A DNA stretch of 64,000 nucleotides from Choanephora cucurbitarum. Lineage: Eukaryota; Mucoromycota; Mucoromycetes; Mucorales; Choanephoraceae. The stretch lies in contig JAIWNI010000053.1 in the NCBI GenBank assembly GCA_025331435.1, forward strand, positions 62,001 through 126,000, in the 5' to 3' direction. Under the pieces are notes generated by a model. It made no database searches, had not been told where the DNA came from, and was given only the letters and a program-made list of their open reading frames with translations. The position numbers were made by a program, and so were the translations under genes. Shown one piece after another: positions 47,059-59,678 of the stretch (positions are counted from its first letter, which is position 1; the number at the start of each line of letters is the position of its first letter).

Positions 47059-48586
47059 CTAATCTCTAAGATTCCTTGTGGCTGTTGAATTAGACTGAGA
47101 AGACGAATGCATAGGAATCATTTGGTACTGCATTGTATCTGATTTCGTCTTGGATAGCTTGTAATAGTTGTAAGCAATGATACCCACAATAGACACAAAC
47201 AGCCTATTCGTTTCAACCTTTAGTAACCTATCAGCACTCGATTGCATCTTATAACATTACCCTAATACATTTTTGCCAGTCAACACATCGCCATAGATCA
47301 TCACAGACAACATGATCACAACAATCTCTTTACTGATACCAGCTACACTCAGAGTGACTGTATTTGTGTTCTTGATCAAATAGAGTTCTGCTAATGTCAT
47401 CGCAAATGCTACAAAAGAGAAATTGAGCAAGTGGTGATCATCCTACTAAGTACTTCTTACCTAAGAAACCGCCAATAGACATGAGTCCCAATGACTCCAT
47501 AATATGAGAGAGAGTGTCAAAATGCTTTGAATGTTGAAATTGCTCTAATGGATGTTCAAAGATCAAACTCAATGTAAGCATAGTAATGAACATCACTGGA
47601 CTAAGGTAATAAAGAGTGGCAATTGGATTGTTGATTCCCATGTCTTCATACTGAAGTAATAGCTGAGTCATACTCCATCTCAAGCCAGATACAATGGAAG
47701 CAGTCAACACAAGAGAGAAACCTAAGGCATCATATTTTGTCTCCCCTTCCACTGTCAAGATAACACCCGCTACCATCACTACAATGATTGTCACCAACAA
47801 GAATCGAGGCTTTTCAAAGCCAAACATAAAGGAGAATAACAAGACCCAAATAGGTGTACTGGATTTGACCATGGTATAAAATGAGAGTGTAATATACACA
47901 AGTGATGCATTGGAACAGCATATTTCAACAGCCGCAGCTATGCCACAAGGTACCTATTTTTTTTTGGGATTTGAGAAATGAGTCTCTTTCATCTCTCTCT
48001 CTCTACCTAATAAAAAAAAGATAAGAAGGAAAAATGTATGTTACTTTACCACTTTCAATAGATAATCATGTAATGATATCTTGGCTGAATTGCTCTTCCA
48101 TCGTGATCCTCCTAACCACATCATCATTGTTGTGATGACAGCATGAAGACCTGCATGAATAGCACTTACAAGTAGAGGGAAGTTGAAATTGAAGCGATCT
48201 CGACCCATCAGATTTTTGTTGTAGAGTGAAAGGGAAGTTGAAAAGAAATACCAGATCATGATGTAAGATAGGTTTTTGATGGTATTTTCATGTCTAGTGA
48301 TATACTGAGATGCAACATCTGATTTAGGGTTGGCGATCTGAATAGAGATGCTGCCTCTTTCAGGTAATGGTGGTATAGGCGATAAGAGAGAAAGACTGCG
48401 ATGTGACGAATTAGTATCAGGATTGGGTATAGTGGTAGGCAAAGAACCTCTACGACTATGATGGTAGTTTTTCTTAGTAGGAAACGATGCAATCGACTGT
48501 GTTCTATGATGGGCACTTTTCTTTGAAGTTTGCTTGTGCACTCTTGTTACTGGTATTTCAGTTGTCAATTCAGCATCAGTGGTCAT
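47059..48586 (-). CDS. SLC35C2-like nucleotide-sugar/triose-phosphate-type transporter
   Basis: Starts with MTTDAELTTEIPVTRV (48584-48586) and stops at 47059-47061, with introns near 47955-48040, 47412-47460 and 47248-47275. A ~100-residue Ser/Arg-rich cytosolic tail precedes about ten membrane helices. Diagnostic stretches are YNKNLMGRDRFNFNFPLLVSAIHAGLHA, AAAVEICCSNASLVYITLSFYTMVKSS, SIVSGLRWSMTQLLLQ, NPIATLYYLSPVMF and NTNTVTLSVAGISKEIVVIM, which follow human SLC35C2 closely. SLC35C2 sits in the Golgi and influences GDP-fucose supply for Notch; the substrate in fungi is not established. An in-frame upstream ATG would add a Phe-rich leader and is less likely. Confidence 0.85.
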
Positions 48587-49294
48587 TCTAAATAGAGTAT
48601 GAAAACGAAAGAGAATAAAAAGAAAGCAAACAGTGACATTCAAATTCAGATAATTTCAAGATGGTTTTAGTTGCTTTTTTGGGAACATGAAGTGCTGAGA
48701 ATAAAGGGAAGAGGGTTTCTTTAAAATCTGAAGAGAACAAGAAGGTCTATAAGAAGACATGATAGTAACAGCAGTGAGACTACTAATGAGCCGCCGCTTG
48801 TTTAGCAGTGTTTGTAGTTTAATAGGAAAAGAAACCGCACTCGATCTATATAAACTGAGAGTAAGGACCTCAATGTCAAACTGAGTGAATCAATCTCGAC
48901 TTTTTCTATTGACCGCCCTTTGATGATGGAACAACTGTCCTAAGATAGAATCTTGTTCCTTGGTGGAATCGTGTTCCTTATGGTTTTCCTGACATAGTGC
49001 AATCTTTGTTATACTTATCTACTGCTTTTCGTTCTTTGGTTTCATTACAACTATCAAAGTTTACCAATATCAAGGAACTACTAAAAAACAATATGTTATT
49101 ACTATCCTAAGCATATTAACTATAATCAAAGCTTGCATACAATGAAATTCCAAGCAGTTAGAAGTAGAATTTTCTGACAATCAAAATAAAAAAGGCAGCT
49201 CCTAGTGACTACTGGGTGACAGTCATGCAAATAAGGACTACACGAACTTCAAGTTTTTTTTCTTTTTAACTCTTAATTTTTTTTCCGGGGCAAC
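48587..49294. promoter_or_regulatory. Divergent promoter region
   Basis: 708 bases between the starts of the SLC35C2-like and WDR89-like genes. CT-rich leader just before 49295. No gene or strong motif seen. Confidence 0.4.
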
Positions 49295-50465
49295 ATGTCA
49301 AGCAATATACAAGTTGAGACTTGCACAGATCTATTGGCTCCTTTTCAGCTCATCAAAGGCATCGATCTCGGTTATGAAGACGCTTATGTGTTCGATGTAA
49401 CAGCCAACTCGCAATATGCTATTACTTCAGCTTCAGACAACTTCATTAGACTTTATGACTTGAGTACACTTCAACTTTCACTTACCATCCCAGCTCATAG
49501 CAATCGAATCTCGAAAATGAAGCTAAAGTCAGATCAGTACCTTTTCACGTCAAGTGAGGATGGTACTTTAAAACGTTGGGATTTGAGAACACCTCAGAAT
49601 CCAGTTCAACAGTTTCAATGTAAGGGAAACACTTGTTAGTGTCTGATTCTTTAAAGTCTGACGATCATGTAGATAATAAACCCTTGACTGCATTTGATAT
49701 CAACTGCAACGATACGATGGCCATTTTGGGTACAGAGTTCTCTACTGAGACACAATCTGCTGATTTAGCATTCTTTGATACCCGTAATGCCAACCTGTTA
49801 CATGCTTTTACTGAATCCCATGGTGATGATGTGACCGAGGTAAAAAAAAAAAAAAATGAGGATCAGGCTGAGATTAATACAGATGACTGAAAACCATAAT
49901 AGATCCAATGTCACCCTTCATTACCTGCACAATTCTTGTCATGTTCAACAGATGGCATCATCAACAGTTATGATGTGACTGAGTTTGATGAAGAAGAAGC
50001 CATGACTTCAGCCATCAATTCTGGATCTTCTGTCAACAAAATAGGCTATTTCGGTCCCAACGCAGAATATCTTTACTGTCTAACTCATATCGAGACATTT
50101 TCATTACATACATTGGAGGGTGATCTGATTTGTGATTATGGTGATATACGTACTATTCAGCTCACAGAGATAGACTATGCCATTGACTGTAGCTATGACC
50201 CCATAACACAAAGATTCTATCTTGTCACAGGCAATAATAGGTAAATAGATATCATTGTACATCTATCTATGATTAACACCTATATAAAAGTGGTACAGTT
50301 GATTTCTTCCATGTGAATATAGGCCAATTACAGCACTGTCAGCAATTAAAGGTGCCTCATAGTCATTCAGACGTAGTGCGTTCTTTGTATTGGAATCATC
50401 CAACACAGAGTGTACTAACAGGTGGAGAAGATGGTAGATTATGTGCATGGCAAGGTCAGCTATAG
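49295..50465 (+). CDS. WD40-repeat protein, WDR89-like
   Basis: Four exons from ATG 49295 to TAG 50463-50465. WD-type units visible: YVFDVTANSQYAITSASDNFIRLYDL, RISKMKLKSDQYLFTSSEDGTLKRWDLR, AFDINCNDTMAILGTE, CSTDGIINSYDV and, last, RSLYWNHPTQSVLTGGEDGRLCAWQGQL. Order and the phrases FDINCND and ESHGDDVTE match human WDR89. The family folds as one beta-propeller; its function is poorly known. The join between exons 1 and 2 is unusual: phase requires either a 20-base intron (49620-49639) or a 53-base one from a weak donor at about 49604. Later introns near 49840-49910 and 50241-50296 are ordinary. Confidence 0.8.
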
Positions 50466-50693
50466 AAATTCCCTTTCAGATGCCGTTTCAAGTTAGTTAG
50501 AAAAAAAAGGGGGTAGTTTCCTTTTTGGGGACAATTAAGCCAATGCGGGCTATCAATCTTTATAAAAAAACAAGTAAATCACCTTGTGATTCGAGATTCT
50601 CTCTTTTTTTTTTTCTAAATATATAACTCTTTTTTCCCTTTCTCTCTTTTTTTTTATTGACAACATATTCAACTGAAGGATTGAGTTTGTTTG

Positions 50694-53600
50694 ATGTCTG
50701 ATTTTTTTGGGTCATTCAGAAGAAAGAAGAATACCCCAATATCACCGGGCCCTTCTTCGCCTCGGTCCTCTATGGACGCCTCCTCAAGAAGAAGTCATGG
50801 TCCCAACGATGCTCTTACTGATGAACCCATGCCTAACAGTGATCACCAAATTGACGATCTATTCGATCAGATGTTGAGTCGAAGAGGACTAGACGAAGAA
50901 AAGAAGAAACCACTCAAAGCCTCTCTGGACTATAAGACAAAGTGGGCTATGGTTGTGCAAGACCGAAAGGCTGAGCAGGTGGTTTCGGGCAGAAAGACAA
51001 CCAATGATCAGGAAGAGGATGAGACTGCCCAACCTTTGATTTCAGTCTTGTCTGACTTGGCAGGTGAAATGTGGAGTGCCACACGTGACTCAACTGCTCG
51101 CCATATGGAACGCCATTCTTATCGCCACAGTCAAATGGGTCCTATCGGTCGCCGTGCTGCTGATGTCAATCAGGCCTCTGCTCCAGCTATCAATTCGACT
51201 TCAGTTGCCTATGAAGGTGTTTTACCAACCGACAAAAATTCACCTGAATTCTATATTCGAAAGTTCATGGAAGCCGACTTGAGAGCAGTGACTCCTGCTT
51301 TAGCTGATAATTTAGCTGTCAGCTTAAGAACTCGTCCATTAGAGTAAAGAATGACTATGTAGAATTGCTTCTAGTACAGAACTCACCTTTTCTTTTTTTT
51401 TGTATTAGTTGGGTCATTCGTTTTACTGATCTGAAAGGTTTAAAAGTCGTTACAAACGGTCTTGCTGTATTAAACAAGAAACCAGATGCTGAAAGGTAAG
51501 TGGAAGGAAAAGAAATGGATCTTACTTGAGATGATAACATAGCCAATTGATGAAATAGAAAAGGACAAGCATTGGAGCTAGAGTATGGTTTAATCAAATG
51601 TATCAAAGTGTTGATTAATGCAAGAGTAAGTATGGAATGATGAAAAGCACTGATTAGAGTACTTACATCGAGATATGTGCTTTCTTTTTTTTTTAGTGGG
51701 GTGCTCGTGAAGCCATCTTGAATCCAGACTACATTCATTCGATGGTCTTTTCGATAGGATGTCCTCAATGGCAAGCCAGAAAGACGATTTGCGATATTTT
51801 GCTGTTCTTGTGTCACTGTGATGTACCATTGGGTCACAATATTGTGATGCAAGGATTTGAGCTCTATAGACAACACCGTCAGGAATTCGGTATATTTGAT
51901 GCTTGGATCAAAGATTTCGAACATGCCTTAGATGGCACTCATCGAGTGGGTCGATCCAACTCAATTGATGAATATCAAAAGCTGAATGTGTTTGTTCCTC
52001 CTGACAGTCATTTGGTTGAATATTGCGTAAGTAGAGCCCATATTGCGTTGCAGGCAGATTCACTGATATAGAGCTATATTCTTAGTTATCTAATCTAGGC
52101 TTAATCAATGCACTTGTCTATATTCCTACCGAAGTGAACGATCGAGTGTATCTGCGCAGTCAACTCAAGATGTCAGGATTAGAGCGCATCTTTAGCAAAT
52201 TAGAGAAATTGGATGATCCTTCTCTTTATGATCAGATGGCGAAATACCGTAGAAGAGCTGAGAGTGATTTGGATGAGGCATTTGGTGATGAAATATCCAT
52301 GTACACTGAAGTCTCTCAGCCCAATGAACTACTCGAGTTGGTATTAGACAACATCAGTGATGCACCTAATGCACTAGAATTTCTATTACAGACCTTCAGA
52401 AGTATGTTGTTGATCAAAGGAAGTCCTGATAGAAAGTGAGTTAGCGAAAGTAATGATTTAAAGAGGAATAGAGACACTTATCTGTCGAGTTGATTTATAG
52501 AGCGCATTTTCATCAAGCCATTAGTGAGATTGTATCTAACATTGTGATGGATCGAAGAGAAGGTGTCAGTGTAGAAGAGCTTGGATCTTCTGCTTTTGGT
52601 ATCTCAGTCAACAGTATGGTAGGACGGTTTAACGAACTCGATCGTCTTCAAGAACTTGCCAGAACGGCTGAAGAAGACCGAGAGATGGCTCTTCGCTTAG
52701 GTGCCGAGAACAAGGCATTAAAGGATGAGATACAGACACTCAGAAAGGCTGCCCATCGTGATAACGAAGGACAACACAATTACAAACTGGAAAACATTGC
52801 TTTACGTGCTTTACAAAACCAGTCGAACAAGACAATTGCTATGCTTCAGGAGCGTTTGAAGGAAAAAACAGATGATTTGGATGAAGTATCGAGTATAGCC
52901 AGCAGTCCACCTTCTATTGTCGTAGGTGAACAATGGAAACTCTCAGGTAGAAGACCTGATAATACATTGCCCTTACCTTCACTTTCAAAGAGTGCTGAAT
53001 TGGCTAAACAAAAAGAATCTCTTATACCCACCTCTGAAGAACAAAAACAAGATAATTCAACTAATAATGACGCTATACCTCCTCCTCCTCCACCCCCTCC
53101 ACCTCCACCACGTAAGAATTCAGATATTGGAAAAAAAAACAGATCCGATCAAGCTAATATTAACTTTCTTTCTGCCAAAATAGCAACGACTGGCTCAAGT
53201 AGTGGTGCTCCTCCTCCTCCTCCACCTCCTCCTCCTCCACCTCCTCCACCACGTAAGTAAAGCGGCACAACACAATTTGGCCACGAATTATTTTTTTGTT
53301 TATTAACATTGATTTATAATATAGCACCTGGAGGAATTAATGGTCCACCTCCACCTCCCCCACCACCTCCCCCACCACCACCACGTAAGTTCTCGTCGAA
53401 AACAAAAGGATGGATAAGTAATGAATCTGACTTACATCATGGATTTTTTTTGTTTGCAGCTCCAGGAGGTTCCGGTGCTCCTCCTCCTCCTCCTCCTCCC
53501 CCTCCTCCTCGTAAGTAACCTCAAGAGATCGTTGCTTTTTAAGTAAATAATAACACTTGTTTGAAAATCCTATAGCACCTGGGGGTCCTGGCGCTCCTCC

Positions 53601-55784
53601 ACCTCCTCCACCACCTCCTCCTCGTAAGTCATATACCGTATCTCGAATTATTTAAATATTCATATTTTTTTGTGTGTATATAGCACCTGGAGGTCCTGGC
53701 GCTCCTCCTCCTCCACCTCCTCCTCCACGTAAGAGATACCATTTCGTTTTACTGAACAAACTTGATTAACATCTATTGATAGCTCCCGGTGGTCCTGGTG
53801 CTCCTCCCCCACCTCCTCCACCTGGTGGACCCAACCTTCCCCCTGTCCCTACTGGACCTGCACGTAAACAACTTCGTCATTATCCTCAAGTGAAACTCAA
53901 GAACTTGCAATGGCAAAAATTGGATGCGCGTGGTGTAGAGAAGACAGTATGGAAGTTGGAAGATGTCGATGAGGATCAGATTGAAGATGAACTAGACAAG
54001 AATGGTGTGTTTGAGAAGATTGAAGAACTTTTCCCTGCCAAGGTCAATAATTTCTTTGAGAAGCGATTAAAAGCCAAGGTAGAAGAAAAGAAAGATGCAG
54101 TCAAGTTTCTTTCAAAGGAAAAGACAAGAAATATCAGTAAGTTAGCTTGAATGCCATTTGAATCTAAACTTATCTCTTTTTTGCAAGATTTGGCTGTTTT
54201 GCCCAAGGTCAAACAGTACAGTAGTTATGCTGAAGTGCGGTTGGAAATCATGAAGATCAATGATGAGATCTGTACAGAAACTTTCCTGGGTAATCTGTTG
54301 GCTTATGTTCCTAGTAAAGATGATGACTTGAAGTTGATGGAGAAATACTTGACTGGTGAACCAGAAGCATGTGAAGAATTGGATTTCCCTGAACAATTCA
54401 CCATTGAGGTATAATATCTTTGTCTGATCAAAATTGCTTTATCTTACCTTTTTATTCAATAGATGTATAGAATGTACCGATATGAACCGCGTATTCAACT
54501 CATGCTCTTTAGAGTTCAATTCTGGGAAAAGCTTGAGCAATTGCAAAGAGTAAGTCATCAAAAAACAAGTTGGGGGATAACAAATTAAACGTATGGTATT
54601 TACGATAGAATATGACCATTGTCCTTCAAGTATCTGATGTACTGAAGAATTCGAAATACTTGAAGAACCTCTTATGTGTAAGTTCACCTTACAATCTATC
54701 TTGCTTGAATCATACTAACTTTTCTTCTAGCTCATTCTGGTACTTGGTAATTTTATGAATGCATCCAGTCTTCAAGGTGGTGCTTTTGGTATGCGTATCT
54801 CAAGTATCAACAAGGTATAACAAAAAAAAAGAACATGGAAACAGATCGATTGACTTTTCGTTTAATACATGGTAGTTGGTGGATACAAAGGCGTCCAATA
54901 TTTCATCACTTACCTTACTCCATGTTGTCACGGGTGTTGTTCGACGTCAATTCCCTCAACTGTTAGGATTCTTGGAAGACTTGAAGGAGATTGAACAGGC
55001 AGCTCGTGTGACAGCGAGTATGAATGACATGATTCAACAATACACTGAGATGAGAAAGGGCTTAAAGGATTTAGATAACGAGCTAGAGACACAATGGAAA
55101 GATGCAGAGATCAATGAAGAGGAAGACAAGTTCCGTAGTGTGATGACCACCTACAAGGAAGAGGCTTCATTACGTTTCCAAGATCTCCAGACACTTTATA
55201 TCAATATGGATGCAGCCTGGAAAGATGTCATGGTTTATTATGGTGAAAATCCAAAGGTGATGCGTCCTGACGATTTCTTTGGTACCTTTGCTCGATTTGT
55301 TGTCACTTGGAAGGTAATGAAAAAAAAGAGAGAAAACATAACGTTTAGAAACCAATTTTCTTTTCTTTATCTAGGCTGCAAGTCTTGCTGAAGAAAAGAT
55401 GGCTATGAAACAAGAACGCGAAGAAAAGAGAAAGCGCGAAGAAGAGGAAAGAAAGGAGCGTGCAAGATTAAAGAAAGAAAAGGCAGAAGCTGCACTCAAG
55501 GCCAAGAGAGGTTCCGTTCAAGGCATCAATACAGGTAAGAACAGAAAGAAAAGAGAACAGGAGGATCATGTAACTCATCTCAATTCATTCTAGATGCTGA
55601 TGGCAAGGGTGAAAGTGATCGTTGTATGATGGATAATCTATTGGAACAACTGAGAACAGGTGAAGTTGAAGTGCGTACAACAAGTAGACGCAGTAGAAGA
55701 AACAAAGAACGTAAAGAAGATGATGATTCAGCGAATGCTTTATCTGCTGCAGATCTGTTGAAGAGCCTTGCATCTGAAGAATAA
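50694..55784 (+). CDS. Diaphanous-related formin (Bni1/SepA type)
   Basis: About nineteen exons from ATG 50694 to TAA 55782-55784, roughly 1,300 residues. The N-terminal GTPase-binding/FH3 region (about 50850-52440) includes DDLFDQMLSRRGL and AREAILNPDYIHSMVFS and GFELYRQHRQEFG. A coiled coil follows (RLGAENKALKDEIQTLRKAAH). The FH1 region is a set of proline runs spread over small exons (53050-53850). FH2 begins KLKNLQWQKLDARGVEKTVW and contains the signature LGNFMNASSLQGGAFGMR near 54740-54800. The tail DRCMMDNLLEQLRTGEVE with following basic RRSRRNKER is a DAD autoinhibitory motif. Formins nucleate and elongate unbranched actin filaments using profilin-actin recruited by FH1; Rho binding releases the DAD. 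All domain classes needed for regulated activity are present. Confidence 0.93.
53112..53850 (+). other. FH1 micro-exon array
   Basis: Five consecutive small exons (53184-53252, 53325-53384, 53460-53510, 53576-53623, 53684-53728) of 69, 60, 51, 48 and 45 bases, all multiples of three and all phase 1-1. Four of them encode PPGG(x)nGAPP- or PPGGxxGPP-type openings followed by a proline run; the first opens TTGSSSGAPP. Upstream and downstream exons share the same phase and ends (C|GTAAG donor after a proline run). Any one can be skipped without frame change. Confidence 0.85.
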
Positions 55785-56071
55785 AGCTCTCTAGTAGTTT
55801 AAGAGAAGAAGGTTTATCACAAACGTAATTTAAAACATTGTACCATACTATCACTACTTTATTAATAAAAAAAATTCATGTTGTACATGTTGATCAAAAG
55901 AAGCAATTTTCTATTGTTCGTGAGCATATGAGAAGCGCATAAAATTATTGTGTATTACGTTCAACAAGGCAATTAGCCTTAAAAGAGCGCTTTTAGGCCT
56001 ATCTTTAGATCCAACCTCTTTCTCTCTCTCTCTCTCTTTTTCCTTTCCTCTCCTTTTGTCGCTTTAAAGCC

Positions 56072-57638
56072 ATGAGTACCAACCATCATTTGAAAAAGAC
56101 ACAGAAAGGTCCAAAATGGAAACGAGAACTTTCAAAGGAACACAAATTTGACAATATCGATCTTCGAGCTTTTCAAACCACCAACTGCATAACCATGTTG
56201 CGTTATCTGATTTTACTGTGTTCTATCGTCATTTCCTTCTTGGTCTATATAGCTGATCTATGGACAGCTGTCACCTTGTTAGTATATGATGTAAGTCATG
56301 ATGATCTCTACCAAAGATCATTTTCTAACTACCAGTTGACGCCAGAAATGGTCGCTTATTGAGCAGCCGATCATTCCCTTTTATATCAGCAAATGGATTT
56401 ACGTTGGCTGCATTGCCTTGTCCTTTTTGTTGTTGGCATGGGAAATCCGGAATACCGTGAAGGTGATGGATACCAGGGATGTATCGCTTGCAGTCACCAA
56501 TCCACTTGCTTACCGAACCTATTCTGCTAAAGGTTACAAGTACTTTTGCTTGTTGAGAAAGATAAAGTCTTCTACGAAATGGAGTGATGTGATCATTTTT
56601 TATGTCTTTTACACTTTAAAAGGTAATCTAATTAAGAAAGTGGAAACAATCGAGATTTAATACAACTTCATTTAGGCTGGAAGAAAGTCATTGTTGCTCA
56701 GGCTCCTCGACAGATTATTGCAGGCATGACAGTCTATGCTCTCTTGTATTCAGCATGGAATGATCAAAAAGGTAAAAAAAAAGAAAAGAAAACTGTTTCG
56801 CTTAAAAATGACTTGAGTGTTCTTATTGTCATCTGTTCGATAGGTCATTTTCACTTTGCAACTGACTGGGATGTGTATGGTGCAGACTGGCAACAACGAG
56901 TCACTTTGATTTCAATGAGTTTTACATGCATTCTATGGGTCCTTTCTGCTCTTTCTATTCTGCTTGCCATCTTTCTTTATTTCTTTGTTCTATGTCAAAT
57001 TCAAGGCAACTTGAAAGAATATTGTTGTCACAAGATTGATAAGAGGTATTTGAATGATGCTAACGCTTTTCATTGCCTTCTGAATAACATGTTATTCTTT
57101 TCTTAGAATTGATGAAATCTTGGAGAATCAAGCTAGAAGGGATCGATCAAAGCACGAAAGAAATCAGACATACATTCAAGAGACGATTCCAAAAGACCAA
57201 GAGACAAAGTTTGAGCAGATGGAACACTCAACAACTCCGATCATAAGAAACAAAGAAACATATCAGCAAGGTGGCGATGAGGATTCGATATGGCAATACT
57301 ATGATTATAATACAACACCCAGTGCTCCTCAGAAACCAAATGAGATGCACTCTTACCAGCCTCATCATCATCAGCCCAACCCCTATAATCAACCTGAGAT
57401 GCATTACGATTGGCAGGCCCAATCAAATCAAGCCAGCGGGAACGATCCTTCTGGATATGCTTATTATTATGATCCTAGAGATAATTACGGCTATCCAGCG
57501 CATGAACCACAGGCACCGTACCAACCTACTCATGTTGCCTATGGTTATCAAAATAACCAAGGAGGAACTTATCCTTCAGACTATCAACACTATGCGGATA
57601 CTTTCCATCATCAGCAATACACGCATTATAAAGCTTAG
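56072..57638 (+). CDS. KCH-type low-affinity potassium transporter (Kch1/Prm6 family)
   Basis: Five exons with introns near 56294-56348, 56622-56675, 56772-56844 and 57046-57106. Start MSTNHHLKKTQKGPKWKREL; the first helix is TMLRYLILLCSIVISFLVYIADLWTAV-type. Further blocks are PFYISKWIYVGCIALSFLLLAWE, RDVSLAVTNPLAYRTYS, DVIIFYVFYTLKGWKKVIVAQAPRQ and a final helix ILWVLSALSILLAIFLYFFV. This arrangement matches fungal Kch1/Kch2 proteins, plasma-membrane channels for low-affinity K+ entry linked in yeast to pheromone and calcium signalling. The C-terminal ~170 residues are hydrophilic and rich in Tyr, Gln, His and Pro, with no domain. Exact acceptor of exon 2 (at AAATGG) was chosen for frame. 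Confidence 0.75.
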
Positions 57639-57962
57639 ATAGTTTTGATGTAAATTTATTTATTTTCGTAATATTAATTGTAAATGCCTTGATATGTTAA
57701 AAGCAATGATACAAAATATTTTACACCTGACTAATTTTGGAAAAGTCAACTACAGTCTATAGTTTTGGCGTTTGCAAACAGGTTTTCAATTACTAGACTT
57801 TTATTTGGCTGATCTTCTCATTCAATTGAATTTATAAATGATTGAGTGATTTTAAGCGAAAGAAGTAGAAGAAGGCGACAGGCTTTTTTTTTGTTCTTTA
57901 TTAGGATAATAATCAAAATGTTGAAGACAGAATAAGCACATACAAAGAAAGAAAGAAAATAG
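57639..57962. other. Convergent intergenic spacer
   Basis: 324 bases between convergent stops; AT-rich, likely the two 3' untranslated regions. Nothing else seen. Confidence 0.5.
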
Positions 57963-59678
57963 CTAGTTTTCAGTAGTGGAAGATGAGTCTTCTTCCATGT
58001 CATTATGCTTAAGTCCTTCTTTTTTAAAGCCATTTTCAAGTGGACTCAAGTGACTTTGATTGAAATGAGATAACAACTTCAAGATATCAGGATAGACAAT
58101 CTTCTCGACGCCTTCAGCCCATAAAAAGTCCAAATGTTCCCACTTCTCAACTGACTTGACATAGGCCAAGGGTGAAGGCAAGTCAGCAGAGAGCACATTG
58201 AAATCAACAAGCGAATCAGATCCACCATAAAAGATAGCAATGGGCGTCTTGATTTGATGCGTAGGGAATCGAGGTGGAACATGATCTGCTACTGTATTGA
58301 CAGTATGATAAGGCAATCGACTGGGCATTTCATCGTACATCTGGAACTGGCCTGTTCGAATGATCTGGAACCAATGAACGAGCGACTTGACACTGGTAAG
58401 CGAATACAGATGTTGATAGCTGACTGTCTTTTGGCTGGTGGATATGTTCTTGCCCTTCCAGTCAAACAAGAAGAGAACACAGGCATCAATGACCTTGACG
58501 AACAAAGGTGGACTGATGATCCGTTGCCAGAACAAAGTCACCTTGAGAGGCGTCTTTCGTCCAAACATCAGATAGATCACGGTAGGTGTGGCCTTGACGA
58601 AGGCATCAATCAATGGGTGCTTTAGACCCTTGGGTGTGGTAGCAGGAGCTAGAGCGATGAACAGGTTAACTTTCTTGTTGAGATCAGAGTTGATAGAAAG
58701 TCCTGCAAATGCCTGAGCAGTGCCTTGAGAGAAGCCGATATAGGTTAGGCTGGGTGCACCTGTCTCTTTCAGGATGTAGTCTACAGTATCAGGCAAATCA
58801 CGCATAGCAAATTCATTGATAGAGAAGTTCCAGAAGGGCTGATGGTTTGGATTCAGGTGAACGTGATATTGTGAGTATTTGTTGCCTCTTGAGTTACCTA
58901 GCCATACATCATATCCTTGTCTGGCCAAGATGAAGGGCAGATTACTGTATTCTTCAGTGTTTGAAACCCAGACTTCAGATGACATAAGGAATCCATGATG
59001 AAGTAAGACGACTGGCTTGCCTTTGTAACCTGAAGAGGAGGCTCTAGGCAGCTTATCTTTCATGAATTGATGAATGTTGTCAGCCACTTCAATCTTGTTG
59101 CCCTTGTCTGTGTTGATATAGATAGCCTCATTAGGCGTGAATGTATCATAGTCTGATGCTGTTGGTTTAACTGAAGGAATCCGGTGAACACATAACAAGT
59201 AATCATCGAATGTACGTACAATGTGTTGTTCACAGTTGTAGTTGTTCCTTTTTTTTGAAAGAAAAAAGTGTTATAGAACAGAACAAGAAAACAGATCAGA
59301 AAATCATTACCAGTATTTCACCATCTTTTCAAAACTTTGTGCCTTTTCTAATGGACTGACATGAGCCTTTTGTTCAGTATGTTTTGTCCATGGAAATATG
59401 CTATGGTTAAACAAATCAATGGGTTGTCTTTTTTTTTTCTGAATCTATATTACGTTTTAATAGTGGAATCAATTCCATGAATAATAAAGCGAGGCATAAT
59501 TGTGACAATCAGTCGAATGATGCTTTCGATAAAGAAGAACAAGATTGTAAAGAAGAGACTATTCATAAAGGACTTAACAAATACTGAAAAGTAAAAGAAG
59601 AGGGTAAATGATCACTCAGGCTTTTTACCCTTGATAGTCTCTCATAGACAGTCGATCTAAAATTGGTATCTTTATCAT
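57963..59678 (-). CDS. Acid lipase / steryl ester hydrolase (TGL1/YEH type)
   Basis: Stop at 57963-57965; exons at about 57963-59247, 59312-59401, 59457-59590 and a probable first exon starting with ATG at 59676-59678 (MIKIPILDRLSMRDYQ). The join of exons 1 and 2 does not resolve cleanly in phase. The N-terminal part has a membrane segment (LFFTILFFFIESIIRLIVTI), as in Tgl1/Yeh enzymes anchored to lipid droplets or plasma membrane. The AB-hydrolase lipase region starts YNCEQHIVRTFDDYLLCVHRIP. Catalytic marks: VVLLHHGFLMSSEVWV (oxyanion HG), YIGFSQGTAQAF (GxSxG nucleophile), YGGSDSLVD (Asp) and WEHLDFLWA (His). It hydrolyses sterol esters or triacylglycerols. Good family match; substrate not assignable. 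Confidence 0.85.

Noticed and set aside
53112..53183. Apparent coding segment between two proline runs
   Set aside because: It has a GTAAG donor, a TAG acceptor, a length of 72 and the same phase as the neighbouring FH1 introns, so I read it as an intron that happens to lack a stop.
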